64,000 bases of DNA from UBA11740 sp049273695. Lineage in GTDB: Bacteria > Acidobacteriota > Blastocatellia > Pyrinomonadales > Pyrinomonadaceae. The notes below the pieces were generated by a model. The model was not told where the DNA came from. It made no database searches and saw only the letters and a list, made by a program, of their open reading frames with translations. Both the position numbers and the translations under genes were made by a program. The DNA lies in NCBI GenBank assembly GCA_049273695.1, contig JBASRE010000053.1, positions 1 through 64,000 on the forward strand, written 5' to 3'. Of the stretch, positions 8,344 through 18,347 are shown piece by piece. Positions within the stretch are counted from its first letter, which is position 1, and each line of letters opens with the position of its first letter.

Positions 8344-11300
8344 GTGGTTTTGAAACAAACAATTCCTAAATTACTTATGATGACGAACGAGCCTCTTAAT
8401 TTGATCGAACTGCTTCAAAGGCGAGCCCAGCAGCAACCGCTTGAGAAAGCCTACACCTTTCTGAGTGACGGCGAATCTGAAGAGATCACTCTCACTTATG
8501 AACAGGTGGATCGACGGGCGCGTGCCGTTGCCGCGCGGTTGCAATCGATGAATGCATGCGGTGAGCGTGTGTTGTTGCTGTATCCGCCTGGACTTGAGTA
8601 CATAAGCGCTTTTTGGGGATGTCTGTATGCAGGAGCCGTCGCGGTTCCCGCTTACCCCCCGCGTCAGAACCGCTCACTGCTCAGGCTTCAGTCGGTTGCT
8701 GCCGATGCCCAGTCTACGCTGGCATTAACCACGTCTCTGCTGCTTTCAAAAGTGGATGCGCTGACCTCTCAATGCGCGGAATTGAAGAAACTGCGTTGGC
8801 TCGCCACGGAGACTATCCCGGATGAAATGGCTCAGCTGTGGCGAAGACCATCTATCGGTAGCGATGATTTGGCTTTTCTACAATATACGTCGGGCTCCAC
8901 TTCCACGCCGAAAGGGGTCATGGTGACGCATGGGAATCTGCTCACCAATGAACGGATGATTCAGGAAGTGTTCCACCAGACGCAGCAATCGATAATTGTT
9001 GGCTGGTTACCTCTGTACCACGACATGGGCCTGATCGGAAATGTGTTGCAGCCAATCTACGTGGGTGGGCAATGCATTCTGATGTCGCCCATAGCCTTTC
9101 TACAGAATCCCTTCCGGTGGCTGTCCGCCATATCTCGCTATCGAGCAACCACGAGCGGCGGCCCGAATTTCGCTTACGAACTATGCGTCCGCAAGATCAG
9201 GTCTGAACAACGCGAGTTGCTTGACCTGAGCAGTTGGGAAGTAGCCTTCAACGGAGCAGAGCCGGTGCGCGCTGCGACGATGACGGCTTTCGCAGAGGCA
9301 TTTGCGCCCTGCGGTTTTCGCCTGCAGGCTTTTCGCCCCTGCTATGGTCTTGCCGAAGCAACGCTGCTGGTGTCGAGTCAGGATCAAACGCGCAACGAGC
9401 CATTAGTGAAGACGGTGTCGGTGAAAGCACTGCAAAACAATTCAGTGGCGGAAGTGCCTGAAGGCCGAGATGGAGTACTCCAACTGGTGAGTTGCGGACC
9501 ACCGCCGTCGGGGCAGAAGGTTTATATCTATCATCCTGAGACGCTGACGGAGTGCTTGCCGGGCGAGATCGGGGAAATCTGCGTGTCGGGGCCTAACGTG
9601 ACGAAAGGGTACTGGAATCAGCCTGAAGAAACAGCGCGCAGCTTCCAGTCTCACCTCTCCCAAGTGCGCGCAGAATCCCTATTGCGCACAGGTGACTTGG
9701 GAGTTCTCCTGGACGGAAATCTCTTTGTTACGGGACGACTCAAAGACCTCATCATCATTCGCGGGCGCAACCATTACCCGCAGGATATCGAACGGACGGT
9801 GGAGCAGAGCCATCCTGCTTTACGCCTCGGTGGCGGAGCAGCTTTTGTGATTGAACTGGACGGAGAGGAAAAATTGGTGGTGGCCCAGGAGGTAAATTCT
9901 CGACGTCAACTGAATGGCGATGAGGTAATCCAGGCTATCAAGGAAGCGGTTGTCGACGAGCATGAATTGCAGGTTCATGCCGTGCTATTACTCAAGACCG
10001 GAAGCATTCCCAAAACCTCCAGCGGCAAAATTCAGCGGCATGCCTGTCGCGAAGGGTTCCTGTCCAAGAGCCTCAATACCGTGATCGAATGGGAGATGAC
10101 TTCACTGCCGGAGAACGAAGGCGAAACGTCCGCCACGGAACCAGACATGCAAAGTATCGAGTCAATCCAGGCGTGGCTCAAAGCTGAGGTGGCAGCTAAG
10201 TTGGGAGTCCGTACGTCCGACATTGAAATCAACCGACCGATTTCAAACTATGCACTTGATTCTCTGGCGGCCATCGAGTTAACGCATCGAATCGAAGCGG
10301 GGCTCGGCGTTATCCTGCCGATGGCGTCGCTCTTGCGGAGTGCGAGCATTGCCGAAATCGCTGCCCAGACTCAACTGGTTGCGGCCACCCTGAGGGCTAC
10401 ACCCGTTGCCCTGAACACTCGGACGACTGGCTCCGAACATCCCCTCTCTCGTGGACAACAAGCGCTGTGGTTTATCTATCAGCTGGCGCCTGAAAGCGCG
10501 GCTTATAACGTCGCGACTGTCGTTCGCATCGTCTCGGATTTGAACGTTTCCACCTTGCGGCGCGCATTTCAACAGTTGCTGGATCGACATCCATCGCTGC
10601 GATCTTCTTTCAGAACTGATCAAGACGGACCGGTTCAGCACATACTTGACCACGCCGAGATCTCCTTTCAGGAGATTGACGCTTCGCGATTGAGTGAAGC
10701 GGCTTTGAATACTCGGCTGATAGAAGAAGTTGACCGTCGCTTTGATTTGGAACGGGGGCCATTACTTCGTGTCCACCTGTTTGCGCGCGCGGAGAAAGAT
10801 CACGTAATCCTTCTAGTGGTCCATCACATCATTGCGGACTTCTGGTCATTGTCGATCCTGACAAATGAGCTTGGCATTTTGTATGAGGCGGCGGTGGCGG
10901 AATCTTCTGCGCATCTGCCTTCACATCTGTTTCAGTACGCCGACTATGTACACGAGCAGGAACAAATGCTGAGCGGCCCGGAAGGTGAAAGGCTCTGGGC
11001 GTATTGGCAAGAACAGTTAAAAGGTGAGCTGCCTGCGCTTAACCTGCCCATTTTTCGCTCGCGTCCTCCTATGCAGACTTTCGTTGGTAGTTCTCAAGCG
11101 TTCAAATTAAGTGAAGAGGTCACTCGTGGTCTTAAAGATCTAAGTCGCGCCCACGGCGCAACTCTCTACATGACCTTACTCGCCGCCTTTCAAACGCTGC
11201 TCTATCGCTACACCGGACAGGAAGATATTTTGGTCGGGTCCCCGACTTCAGGCCGCAATCAAAACGGATTGGCGGGTCTGATCGGTTACTTCATTAACCC

Positions 11301-14300
11301 AGTTGTGCTACGTGCTAATCCTTCCGGCGCTGCTACCTTCACGTCATTTCTCGAACAGACGAAACAGACGGTGCTATCAGCTTTCGAGCATCAAGACTAT
11401 CCGTTTCCCTTACTGGTCGAGCGGTTGCAGCCGGAACGTGAGTCCAGCCGCTCGCCGCTCTTCCAGGTAATGTTTATTTTGCAAAAGGCGCACCTGCTTA
11501 ACGAAGAGGGACTGACGGCATTTTCGCTCGGCGAAGCCGGAGCGCGTGTGAAACTTGGCGCTCTCGAGCTTGAGTCCATGGCATTAGAACAACGAATCTC
11601 GCAGTTCGACTTAACGCTGGTCATGGTTGAAGCGGGAGATACGATTTCCGCCTCTCTGCAGTACAACACTGACTTGTTTCAAGCGGCGACCATTGCTCAA
11701 ATGACCGAACATCTGAAGACGTTGCTGCATGGCATTGTTACCCAGCCGCAGCAATGCTTGTCCGAACTACCGCTGCTGACACCGGCCGAAAAGAGTCAAA
11801 TCCTGTTTGATTGGAACCAGACTGCGGCTTCCTACCCTCAGCACATTTGTCTTCATCAGATGTTTGAAGTACAGGCTGCACGGACGCCTGAGGCGATCGC
11901 GCTCATCTTCAACGACCAAAAGGTTTCGTACGCCGAACTCGATCTCCGCGCCAACCAACTCGCCCATCACCTCCGCGCTTTAGGCGTGGGTCCCGAAGTC
12001 TTCGTTGGCCTACTGCTCAAGCGTCGCGTGGAGATGGTCGTCGCGTTACTCGCCGTGCTCAAGGCCGGCGGCGCTTATTTGCCGCTCGAGACCACCTACC
12101 CGTCGGAGCGCCTCCTTTTTATGCTGCAGAACACTCGCGCAAGCATTCTGGTAACTGAAGACAGTCTGCTGGACCTGGCCGATGAGCTCGTCTCTCTTCA
12201 TGATGCAGAGAAATTAACGAACGAGAGTGCCCTGTCGCAGGTCGTCTGTCTGGAGCGCGATCGTCGAGCCATAGCCCGTCAGCCGCAGACTGCGCCCTTA
12301 CCTTCGGCCGTGTCGCAGAACATGGCTTACATAATCTACACCTCCGGCTCAACGGGCACACCCAAAGGTGTTGTCATCAACCACAGCAGCGCTGTCACGA
12401 TGGTGCAGTGGGCCGGGGAGTATTTTACCCAAGCGCAACTCGCCGGCGTGCTGGCCTCGACCTCGATTAGCTTCGACCTGTCGGTCTTCGAGTTGTTCGT
12501 CCCATTGAGTTGGGGTGGCACGGTGATTCTGGCCGAGAATGCTTTGCATTTGCCCGCGCTGCCCGAAGCCTTGGAAGTGACCCTGGTGAACACAGTGCCG
12601 TCGGCGATGACCGAGTTGGTACGCAACGGATCTCTCGCGGCTAAAGTGGAGACAGTGAACCTGGCGGGCGAGGCATTGTCGCGGGAATTAGTCGATCAGT
12701 TATACGGGGTGAAGCAGGTCAAGCAGGTAATCAATCTATATGGTCCGTCAGAGGACACTACTTACTCAACCTTCGCCCTGATACCGCGAGGGGAAGAGCG
12801 AACGCCGGCCATTGGTCGACCGTTGGCGAACACGCAGGTTTACGTGCTGGATAGCGCAGGGCAACCCGTACCAGCCGGTGTTACCGGCGAGCTTTACCTG
12901 GCGGGCGACGGCTTAGCGCGCGGCTATTGGGAGCGTCCGGAATTGACTGCTGAACGCTTCGTTCCCGATCACTTTAGCGGCTCATGCGGTGGGCGCCTCT
13001 ACCGGACTGGCGACTTAGCGCGTTTCCGCGACGGAGGCGTCCTGGAATACATCGGACGAATCGATAATCAAATCAAGCTCCGTGGCTACCGCATCGAGTT
13101 AGGCGAAGTAGAAGCAGTTCTGCGCCAGCACGAGAACGTGCGCGAAGCGATAGTAATGGTTAGCGATGAGGATGGCAGCGAGAAGCGCTTGATCGCCTTC
13201 TTAGTAAGTGAAAAGGAGCAAACGGTGATAGCGGGCGAACTGCGCGCGTGGACTCGAGAGCGTTTGCCCGAGTACATGGTGCCCCAAGCCTTCGTCATGC
13301 TGAACGTGATGCCGCTGACGGCCAATGGCAAAGTTGATCGGCGGGCACTGCTGGCCTGCGGAGAGCCGGCGTCCGGCAGTGGCGTGGAAGTCATCGAGCC
13401 ACGGACGGAAACGGAAGCGGCAGTAGCGGAGCTGTGGCGCGAGATCGTACGAGTGGATCAGGTGAGTGTGGAAGACAACTTCTTCGAGGTGGGCGGACAT
13501 TCATTGCTGGCGACGCGAATGATGTCGCAGGTAAGAGAAAGGTTTGGCGTGGAAGTGGGATTGCGGAGTTTCTTTGAGGAAGCGACGATCGCCGGATTGG
13601 CAAGTCGCATCGAACTCGCCGTAGAGGCCACCCATCTTTCGCATGGTCCATCCATTAAGCCAGTGTCCAGGCTAACAAATCCGCCCCTCTCATTTGCACA
13701 ACAGCGCTTGTGGTTCTTGCATCAACTGGAGCCTGACAACACTGCCTACAACATGCCTGCCGCCGCGCGACTGACGGGTGACCTCAACATAAACGCGTTG
13801 GAACGGAGCCTCAATGAAATCATCAGGCGTCACGAGGTTATGCGAACGACGTTTGTGATTGAGGACGATGAACCGGTGCAGCTGGTTTTGCCGGCTGAGC
13901 TCTTTCATCTTCCTTTGATTGATTTGAGTAGCCTCTCTGCAAGTGAGCGGGAGGTGGAGGCAATGCGATTAACGAAGGCCGAAGCGCAGCAACCTTTTGA
14001 TTTAAGTCGTGGTCCGTTAATTCGGTTTACGCTGCTGCGGTTGGGTCCGCTGGAGCATATGCTGCTGCTGACTGTTCATCACATCGTGTTTGATGGCTCG
14101 TCAATTGACGTGTTGATCGGTGAGATGAGTGCGCTTCATCAGGCTTACAGTGATCATGACTCGCCCCTGCCAGAGTTACCCGTTCAGTATGCTGACTACG
14201 CGGTTTGGCAGCGCCAGTGGCTTCAAGGTGGGGAGTTGGAGCAGCAACTGTCTTACTGGAAGGGAAAGCTGGCAGATGCTCCCGAGGCTTTGAATCTACC

Positions 14301-16923
14301 GAGTGACAGAACCCGCCCGTCTGTTCGCACTGTCCTTGGTGCATACCGCTCGTTTGAACTTTCTCCGGCTCTGGTCTCATCGCTAAGAACGCTCGGTCAG
14401 GAAGAGCGGGCGACGCTGTTCATGGTGCTACTGGCCGCTTTCCAGGTCTTGCTCTCGCGTTACACGGGACAAACCGACGTAATGGTTGGCGCCGCCGTAT
14501 CGAACCGCAATCGCGCTGAGATTGAAGGCCTCATCGGGCTTTTCGTAAACATGCTGGTAATGAGGGGAGACCTCAGTGGAGATCCGAATTTCAGAGAGTA
14601 TCTGGGAAGGGTACGCGAGGTTGCCCTGGAAGCGTATGCACATCAGGACCTGCCTTTTGAAACTCTGGTCGAATCGTTGCCGTTAGGACGTGACCTGAAT
14701 AGCACGCCGCTGTTTCAAGTCATGATTACATTGCAGGACAGCCCGGGTGATGACTTGACGCTGGGTGGAGTGCAACTGCAACTGGAAGAAACCGACGGCG
14801 GGACAGCCAAGTTCGATATCACTGTGCAGTTGACGGAGACTGATAATGGCATCACCGGCAGATGGGAATATAGCACTGACATATTCGACGCCAATACCAT
14901 TGAGCGCATGGTGACCAATTTTCAGGTATTGCTTGAAGGCATCGTCGAGAATGCAGAGCGGCCGATCTCCGCAATCTCGATCTTGACAGAAGCGGAGCGC
15001 CACCAGCTTTACGAATTCAATAGCACCGCGGCGGCATACCCTTCCACCTCTTACCTGCACCAGTTGTTTGAGGAGCAAGTGGAGAAGACTCCCGACGCCG
15101 TTGCGCTGGTGTCTGAAGACGGTAATTTGAGTTATCGGGAATTGAATGTTAGAGCCAACCGTTTGGCGCATTATCTTCAAAGGTTGGGAGTCGCGCCCGA
15201 AGTTCGGGTCGCCTTACTGCTGGAGCGTTCGCCGGCGATGATCGTAAGCATGCTGGCCGTTCTCAAGGCCGGCGGCGCTTATCTTCCTTTAGACCAGGCC
15301 TACCCAACAGCACGGCTTTCTTTCATGATGGAAGATACCGGTGCGGCGGTACTGATATCTTCGCAAGCGTTGGCAGTAACTTTACCGCGGCACAAGGCGA
15401 AGGTAGTAAGCCTTGACAGTCAAATGGATTTGATTGCGCAAGAGAGCTGCGAGAATCCACGTAGCTCGCTGGCGCCTGAGAATCTCTCTCATGTTATCTA
15501 CACCTCTGGTTCTACGGGCCAGCCCAAAGGTGTCGCCATCGAGCATCGCTGCGTTATCAACTTTCTTCACTGGGCAAACCATACCTTCTCGGCAAAGGAA
15601 CTGGCCGGAGTATTTGCTTCCACTTCCATCTGCTTCGATCTTTCAGTCTTTGAGATCTTCTCACCGCTCATCTGCGGCGGCGCAGTTATCCTCGCCGATG
15701 ATGCTCTGCATCTCGCCACGCACTCGGCGGCCGGGCGAGTTACTTTGATCAATACGGTGCCTTCTGCAATGGCTGAATTGCTGCGGCTGAAAGTTGTTGG
15801 TGAGGGCGTACGGACCATAAACCTGGCGGGTGAAGCGTTGAAGAATCGCCTGGTCCAGGAGACTTATTCACAAACCAACGTCAGCCTCGTTCGCAACCTC
15901 TACGGCCCGACCGAATACACAACATACACGACCGGAGAAGTCGTTAAGCGCGGCAGCCAACGTCAGCCGACCATCGGGCGACCTCTGGCAAACACGCAGG
16001 TCTATATTCTGGATAAGGCGATGGGGTTCGTACCCGTCGGTGTGGTAGGGGAGCTTTACATCGGTGGCGTTGGACTAGCACGGTGTTACTTAAACCGGCC
16101 GGAGATGACGGCAGATCGGTTTGTTCCCGACGCTCTCAGCGGTGAGGCTGGGGCGCGATTGTACCGTACCGGAGATTTGGCGAAGTACCTTGAGAGTGGC
16201 GAAATCGAATTCCTCGGACGAACTGACCATCAAGTGAAGATACGCGGCTACCGCATCGAACTGGGAGAGATTGAGGAAGCCCTGGGACGACACAATGGAG
16301 TACGTGAAGTAGTGGTCGTGGTCCGAGGCGAAGCAGGAGAGGACCAGCGGTTAGTAGCGTACGTTGTGCGTGCGGCGGAGAGCGACGAACAAGAGTTAAC
16401 AGTGGTTGAGTTGCGTCGCAGCCTGCAGGAGCGCTTGCCGGAGTACATGGTGCCTTCGATTTTTGTCTTCCTGGAGCAATTGCCGCTGACGCCTAACGGC
16501 AAAGTAAATCGCCGGGCGCTGCCAGCGCCCGAGAGCTTCAGACCAGAGTTGGAAGCGGTGTACGTGGCGCCGCGCACGACGACCGAACACTTGCTCGTGG
16601 AGATCTGGTCAGAAGTTCTGCAGGTGGAGCAAGTGGGAGCCCATGACAACTTTTTCGAGTTGGGAGGGCACTCGTTAATGGCGACCCGAATGATGTCAGC
16701 GGTGCGGAAGAGGTTTGGAGTGGAAGTGGGATTGCGGAGCTTCTTCGAGAACGCGACGGTCGAAGCCTTGGCAAGTCAGGTAGAACTCGCCGTGAAAGAT
16801 CAAACCAAATCCACGACACCAGCGATTATTAGGGCCTCTCGAGAGCATTACCGCGTGGACACCTCAGAGCAAGGTACTTTGCTGCTGCCGGAGGCGTTGC
16901 GAACGGAAGTCGTGCAAAAGTGA
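8344..16923 (+). CDS. Chain-initiating lipopeptide NRPS: FAAL-ACP-C-A-PCP-C-A-PCP
   Basis: A 2859-residue protein. Domains: fatty-acyl-AMP ligase (about 15-580; YTSGSTSTPKG about 180, LPLYHDMG), ACP (serine about 640 in LDSLAA), starter condensation domain (HHIIADFWS about 826, with F in place of the usual G), A1 (YTSGSTGTPKG about 1330), PCP1 (serine about 1720), C2 (HHIVFDGSS about 1911), A2 (YTSGSTGQPKG about 2385), PCP2 (serine about 2777). FAAL enzymes activate free fatty acids as acyl-adenylates and load an ACP, so this protein should start a lipopeptide by acylating its first residue. Both A domains give the same manual code, DLFNNALTYK, which I recall as alanine-type; a related small residue such as diaminopropionate is not excluded. 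There is no E or TE domain. The start is uncertain: GTG at 8344 or ATG at 8377, neither with a clear ribosome site. Confidence 0.95.
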   Translation: MVLKQTIPKLLMMTNEPLNLIELLQRRAQQQPLEKAYTFLSDGESEEITLTYEQVDRRARAVAARLQSMNACGERVLLLYPPGLEYISAFWGCLYAGAVAVPAYPPRQNRSLLRLQSVAADAQSTLALTTSLLLSKVDALTSQCAELKKLRWLATETIPDEMAQLWRRPSIGSDDLAFLQYTSGSTSTPKGVMVTHGNLLTNERMIQEVFHQTQQSIIVGWLPLYHDMGLIGNVLQPIYVGGQCILMSPIAFLQNPFRWLSAISRYRATTSGGPNFAYELCVRKIRSEQRELLDLSSWEVAFNGAEPVRAATMTAFAEAFAPCGFRLQAFRPCYGLAEATLLVSSQDQTRNEPLVKTVSVKALQNNSVAEVPEGRDGVLQLVSCGPPPSGQKVYIYHPETLTECLPGEIGEICVSGPNVTKGYWNQPEETARSFQSHLSQVRAESLLRTGDLGVLLDGNLFVTGRLKDLIIIRGRNHYPQDIERTVEQSHPALRLGGGAAFVIELDGEEKLVVAQEVNSRRQLNGDEVIQAIKEAVVDEHELQVHAVLLLKTGSIPKTSSGKIQRHACREGFLSKSLNTVIEWEMTSLPENEGETSATEPDMQSIESIQAWLKAEVAAKLGVRTSDIEINRPISNYALDSLAAIELTHRIEAGLGVILPMASLLRSASIAEIAAQTQLVAATLRATPVALNTRTTGSEHPLSRGQQALWFIYQLAPESAAYNVATVVRIVSDLNVSTLRRAFQQLLDRHPSLRSSFRTDQDGPVQHILDHAEISFQEIDASRLSEAALNTRLIEEVDRRFDLERGPLLRVHLFARAEKDHVILLVVHHIIADFWSLSILTNELGILYEAAVAESSAHLPSHLFQYADYVHEQEQMLSGPEGERLWAYWQEQLKGELPALNLPIFRSRPPMQTFVGSSQAFKLSEEVTRGLKDLSRAHGATLYMTLLAAFQTLLYRYTGQEDILVGSPTSGRNQNGLAGLIGYFINPVVLRANPSGAATFTSFLEQTKQTVLSAFEHQDYPFPLLVERLQPERESSRSPLFQVMFILQKAHLLNEEGLTAFSLGEAGARVKLGALELESMALEQRISQFDLTLVMVEAGDTISASLQYNTDLFQAATIAQMTEHLKTLLHGIVTQPQQCLSELPLLTPAEKSQILFDWNQTAASYPQHICLHQMFEVQAARTPEAIALIFNDQKVSYAELDLRANQLAHHLRALGVGPEVFVGLLLKRRVEMVVALLAVLKAGGAYLPLETTYPSERLLFMLQNTRASILVTEDSLLDLADELVSLHDAEKLTNESALSQVVCLERDRRAIARQPQTAPLPSAVSQNMAYIIYTSGSTGTPKGVVINHSSAVTMVQWAGEYFTQAQLAGVLASTSISFDLSVFELFVPLSWGGTVILAENALHLPALPEALEVTLVNTVPSAMTELVRNGSLAAKVETVNLAGEALSRELVDQLYGVKQVKQVINLYGPSEDTTYSTFALIPRGEERTPAIGRPLANTQVYVLDSAGQPVPAGVTGELYLAGDGLARGYWERPELTAERFVPDHFSGSCGGRLYRTGDLARFRDGGVLEYIGRIDNQIKLRGYRIELGEVEAVLRQHENVREAIVMVSDEDGSEKRLIAFLVSEKEQTVIAGELRAWTRERLPEYMVPQAFVMLNVMPLTANGKVDRRALLACGEPASGSGVEVIEPRTETEAAVAELWREIVRVDQVSVEDNFFEVGGHSLLATRMMSQVRERFGVEVGLRSFFEEATIAGLASRIELAVEATHLSHGPSIKPVSRLTNPPLSFAQQRLWFLHQLEPDNTAYNMPAAARLTGDLNINALERSLNEIIRRHEVMRTTFVIEDDEPVQLVLPAELFHLPLIDLSSLSASEREVEAMRLTKAEAQQPFDLSRGPLIRFTLLRLGPLEHMLLLTVHHIVFDGSSIDVLIGEMSALHQAYSDHDSPLPELPVQYADYAVWQRQWLQGGELEQQLSYWKGKLADAPEALNLPSDRTRPSVRTVLGAYRSFELSPALVSSLRTLGQEERATLFMVLLAAFQVLLSRYTGQTDVMVGAAVSNRNRAEIEGLIGLFVNMLVMRGDLSGDPNFREYLGRVREVALEAYAHQDLPFETLVESLPLGRDLNSTPLFQVMITLQDSPGDDLTLGGVQLQLEETDGGTAKFDITVQLTETDNGITGRWEYSTDIFDANTIERMVTNFQVLLEGIVENAERPISAISILTEAERHQLYEFNSTAAAYPSTSYLHQLFEEQVEKTPDAVALVSEDGNLSYRELNVRANRLAHYLQRLGVAPEVRVALLLERSPAMIVSMLAVLKAGGAYLPLDQAYPTARLSFMMEDTGAAVLISSQALAVTLPRHKAKVVSLDSQMDLIAQESCENPRSSLAPENLSHVIYTSGSTGQPKGVAIEHRCVINFLHWANHTFSAKELAGVFASTSICFDLSVFEIFSPLICGGAVILADDALHLATHSAAGRVTLINTVPSAMAELLRLKVVGEGVRTINLAGEALKNRLVQETYSQTNVSLVRNLYGPTEYTTYTTGEVVKRGSQRQPTIGRPLANTQVYILDKAMGFVPVGVVGELYIGGVGLARCYLNRPEMTADRFVPDALSGEAGARLYRTGDLAKYLESGEIEFLGRTDHQVKIRGYRIELGEIEEALGRHNGVREVVVVVRGEAGEDQRLVAYVVRAAESDEQELTVVELRRSLQERLPEYMVPSIFVFLEQLPLTPNGKVNRRALPAPESFRPELEAVYVAPRTTTEHLLVEIWSEVLQVEQVGAHDNFFELGGHSLMATRMMSAVRKRFGVEVGLRSFFENATVEALASQVELAVKDQTKSTTPAIIRASREHYRVDTSEQGTLLLPEALRTEVVQK
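13486..16790 (+). repeat. Near-duplicate NRPS carrier-domain segments in the two modules
   Basis: The PCP region of module 1 (13486-13620) and that of module 2 (16654-16790) are strongly alike at DNA level, including an identical 20-base stretch at 13549-13568 and 16720-16739. Both proteins read GGHSL, ATRMMS, RFGVEVGLRSFFE. This fits tandem module duplication, or gene conversion between modules. The entry spans from the first copy to the end of the second; the modules between are the CDS described separately. Confidence 0.75.
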
Positions 16924-17084
16924 ACGAATGGATTTTGGGAATGCTCGAAAGGTTTGTTTCGAGTTGCGATTGCTTGAGTTAGTCCCATCCGAAAGAAAAA
17001 AGTCTTAGCGCAATTTCCTGCCCCTCAACATCCGTAAGGTAAGGACGAGAAAACTCACAAGCTAACTCTTGGAGATGTACGGGT

Positions 17085-18113
17085 ATGAATGACGGCGAAA
17101 TACTGATTTTGAAAGGACACGAAATTTCGTCCCTGCTCAATGGTCAAGAGAAGGCTCTAATCGACATTGTCAAAAAGGCTTATATAGCCCACGCCCAGGG
17201 AGATAGCTCGTTACCCCATTCTACGTTTGTACATTTTCCCGATGATGAGAGTAATAGAATCATTGCCCTGCCCGCGTATCTAGGTCAGGAGTTTGGCGTA
17301 GCTGGAGTCAAATGGGTTTCTTCGTTTCCGCGAAACCGCGACCGGGGAATGGATCGCGCGTCGGCGGTGCTGATCTTAAATTCGCCAGTTACCGGAAGGC
17401 CGGAAGCAATCATCGAGGGATCTATAATCAGTGCAAAGAGAACCGCCGCCAGCGCGGCTTTGGCCGCTCAGTATTTCCACAACAGTGATGACCATAGCCC
17501 TGTCGGAATAATCGGCGCCGGTTTGATAAATTTCGAGATTGTAAAATCGCTTCGCGTTGCATGTCCGGAAATGCAGACTTTCATGGTTTTCGACATTGTC
17601 AATGCCCGGGCCGTGCAGTTCAAGAACAAATGCTTAGACACATTCCACCAGGTCGAGATTTGTACAGAGACGGATATCAACACCGTCCTGAAAAAGTGTC
17701 GGCTTATATCCTTTGCGACAACCGCATCCAAGCCATATCTGTCTGACCTATCGGCCTGTCCACCGGACACCACCATTCTGCACATCTCGTTGCGCGACCT
17801 ATCGCCCGAGGTAATCCTCTCATGTGACAACGTGGCTGATGACGTGAGCCACGTCTGTCGTGCTAACACCTCGTTGCATCTGGCCGAACAGCTTGTCGGC
17901 CATCGAGATTTTATTAGGTGCAACCTCGCCGATATTTTATTGGGGCTCGCGCCAGTCAGGGCAAAGGCGGGTCAAACAGTAGTATTCAGCCCTTTTGGGT
18001 TGGGCGTGCTCGATCTCGCAGTCGGCGAACACGTTTGTGAGCTTGCTCGTCAGCGCATGATGGGGACCTTCATCGGGGAGTTCTTTCCCGCTTCGTGGAT
18101 CGAGCGAGATTGA
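17085..18113 (+). CDS. sbnB: SbnB-like dehydrogenase (ornithine cyclodeaminase/mu-crystallin family)
   Basis: A 342-residue protein of the ornithine-cyclodeaminase/mu-crystallin fold. SbnB uses NAD+ to oxidise N-(2-amino-2-carboxyethyl)-L-glutamate, releasing L-2,3-diaminopropionate and 2-oxoglutarate. Family marks: GVKWVSSFP with the substrate lysine near residue 85, RTAASAALAAQY near 125, and the Rossmann loop GIIGAGLINFEI near 145. With the SbnA homologue at 6051 it completes the diaminopropionate pathway, so that amino acid is likely a building block of the product. The 2-oxoglutarate released could also feed the 2-oxoglutarate-dependent hydroxylases nearby. The ATG at 17085 has GGAG ten bases upstream. 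An ordinary ornithine cyclodeaminase is the alternative, less likely given the sbnA partner. Confidence 0.85.
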   Translation: MNDGEILILKGHEISSLLNGQEKALIDIVKKAYIAHAQGDSSLPHSTFVHFPDDESNRIIALPAYLGQEFGVAGVKWVSSFPRNRDRGMDRASAVLILNSPVTGRPEAIIEGSIISAKRTAASAALAAQYFHNSDDHSPVGIIGAGLINFEIVKSLRVACPEMQTFMVFDIVNARAVQFKNKCLDTFHQVEICTETDINTVLKKCRLISFATTASKPYLSDLSACPPDTTILHISLRDLSPEVILSCDNVADDVSHVCRANTSLHLAEQLVGHRDFIRCNLADILLGLAPVRAKAGQTVVFSPFGLGVLDLAVGEHVCELARQRMMGTFIGEFFPASWIERD

Positions 18114-18347
18114 CGATCTCAAACGGTCGACAGGCGCGTGTCGCCCCAAAGATCGCTCCCGCAGCCGAAGCACTCTTCCCATAGACTTAATCCAAATCCT
18201 CTTCGAAGTTTCAACCTTGCCGACCAGAACCACTTCATATTGACCGCCACTAGCCGGCGACGACCCAGATTGGCGTGTGGGCCGCCTCTCCTGGCGACTT
18301 CGGAGTGACAAAACCGTTACTTACTTCAAAAAAAGGACGATCTCGTT

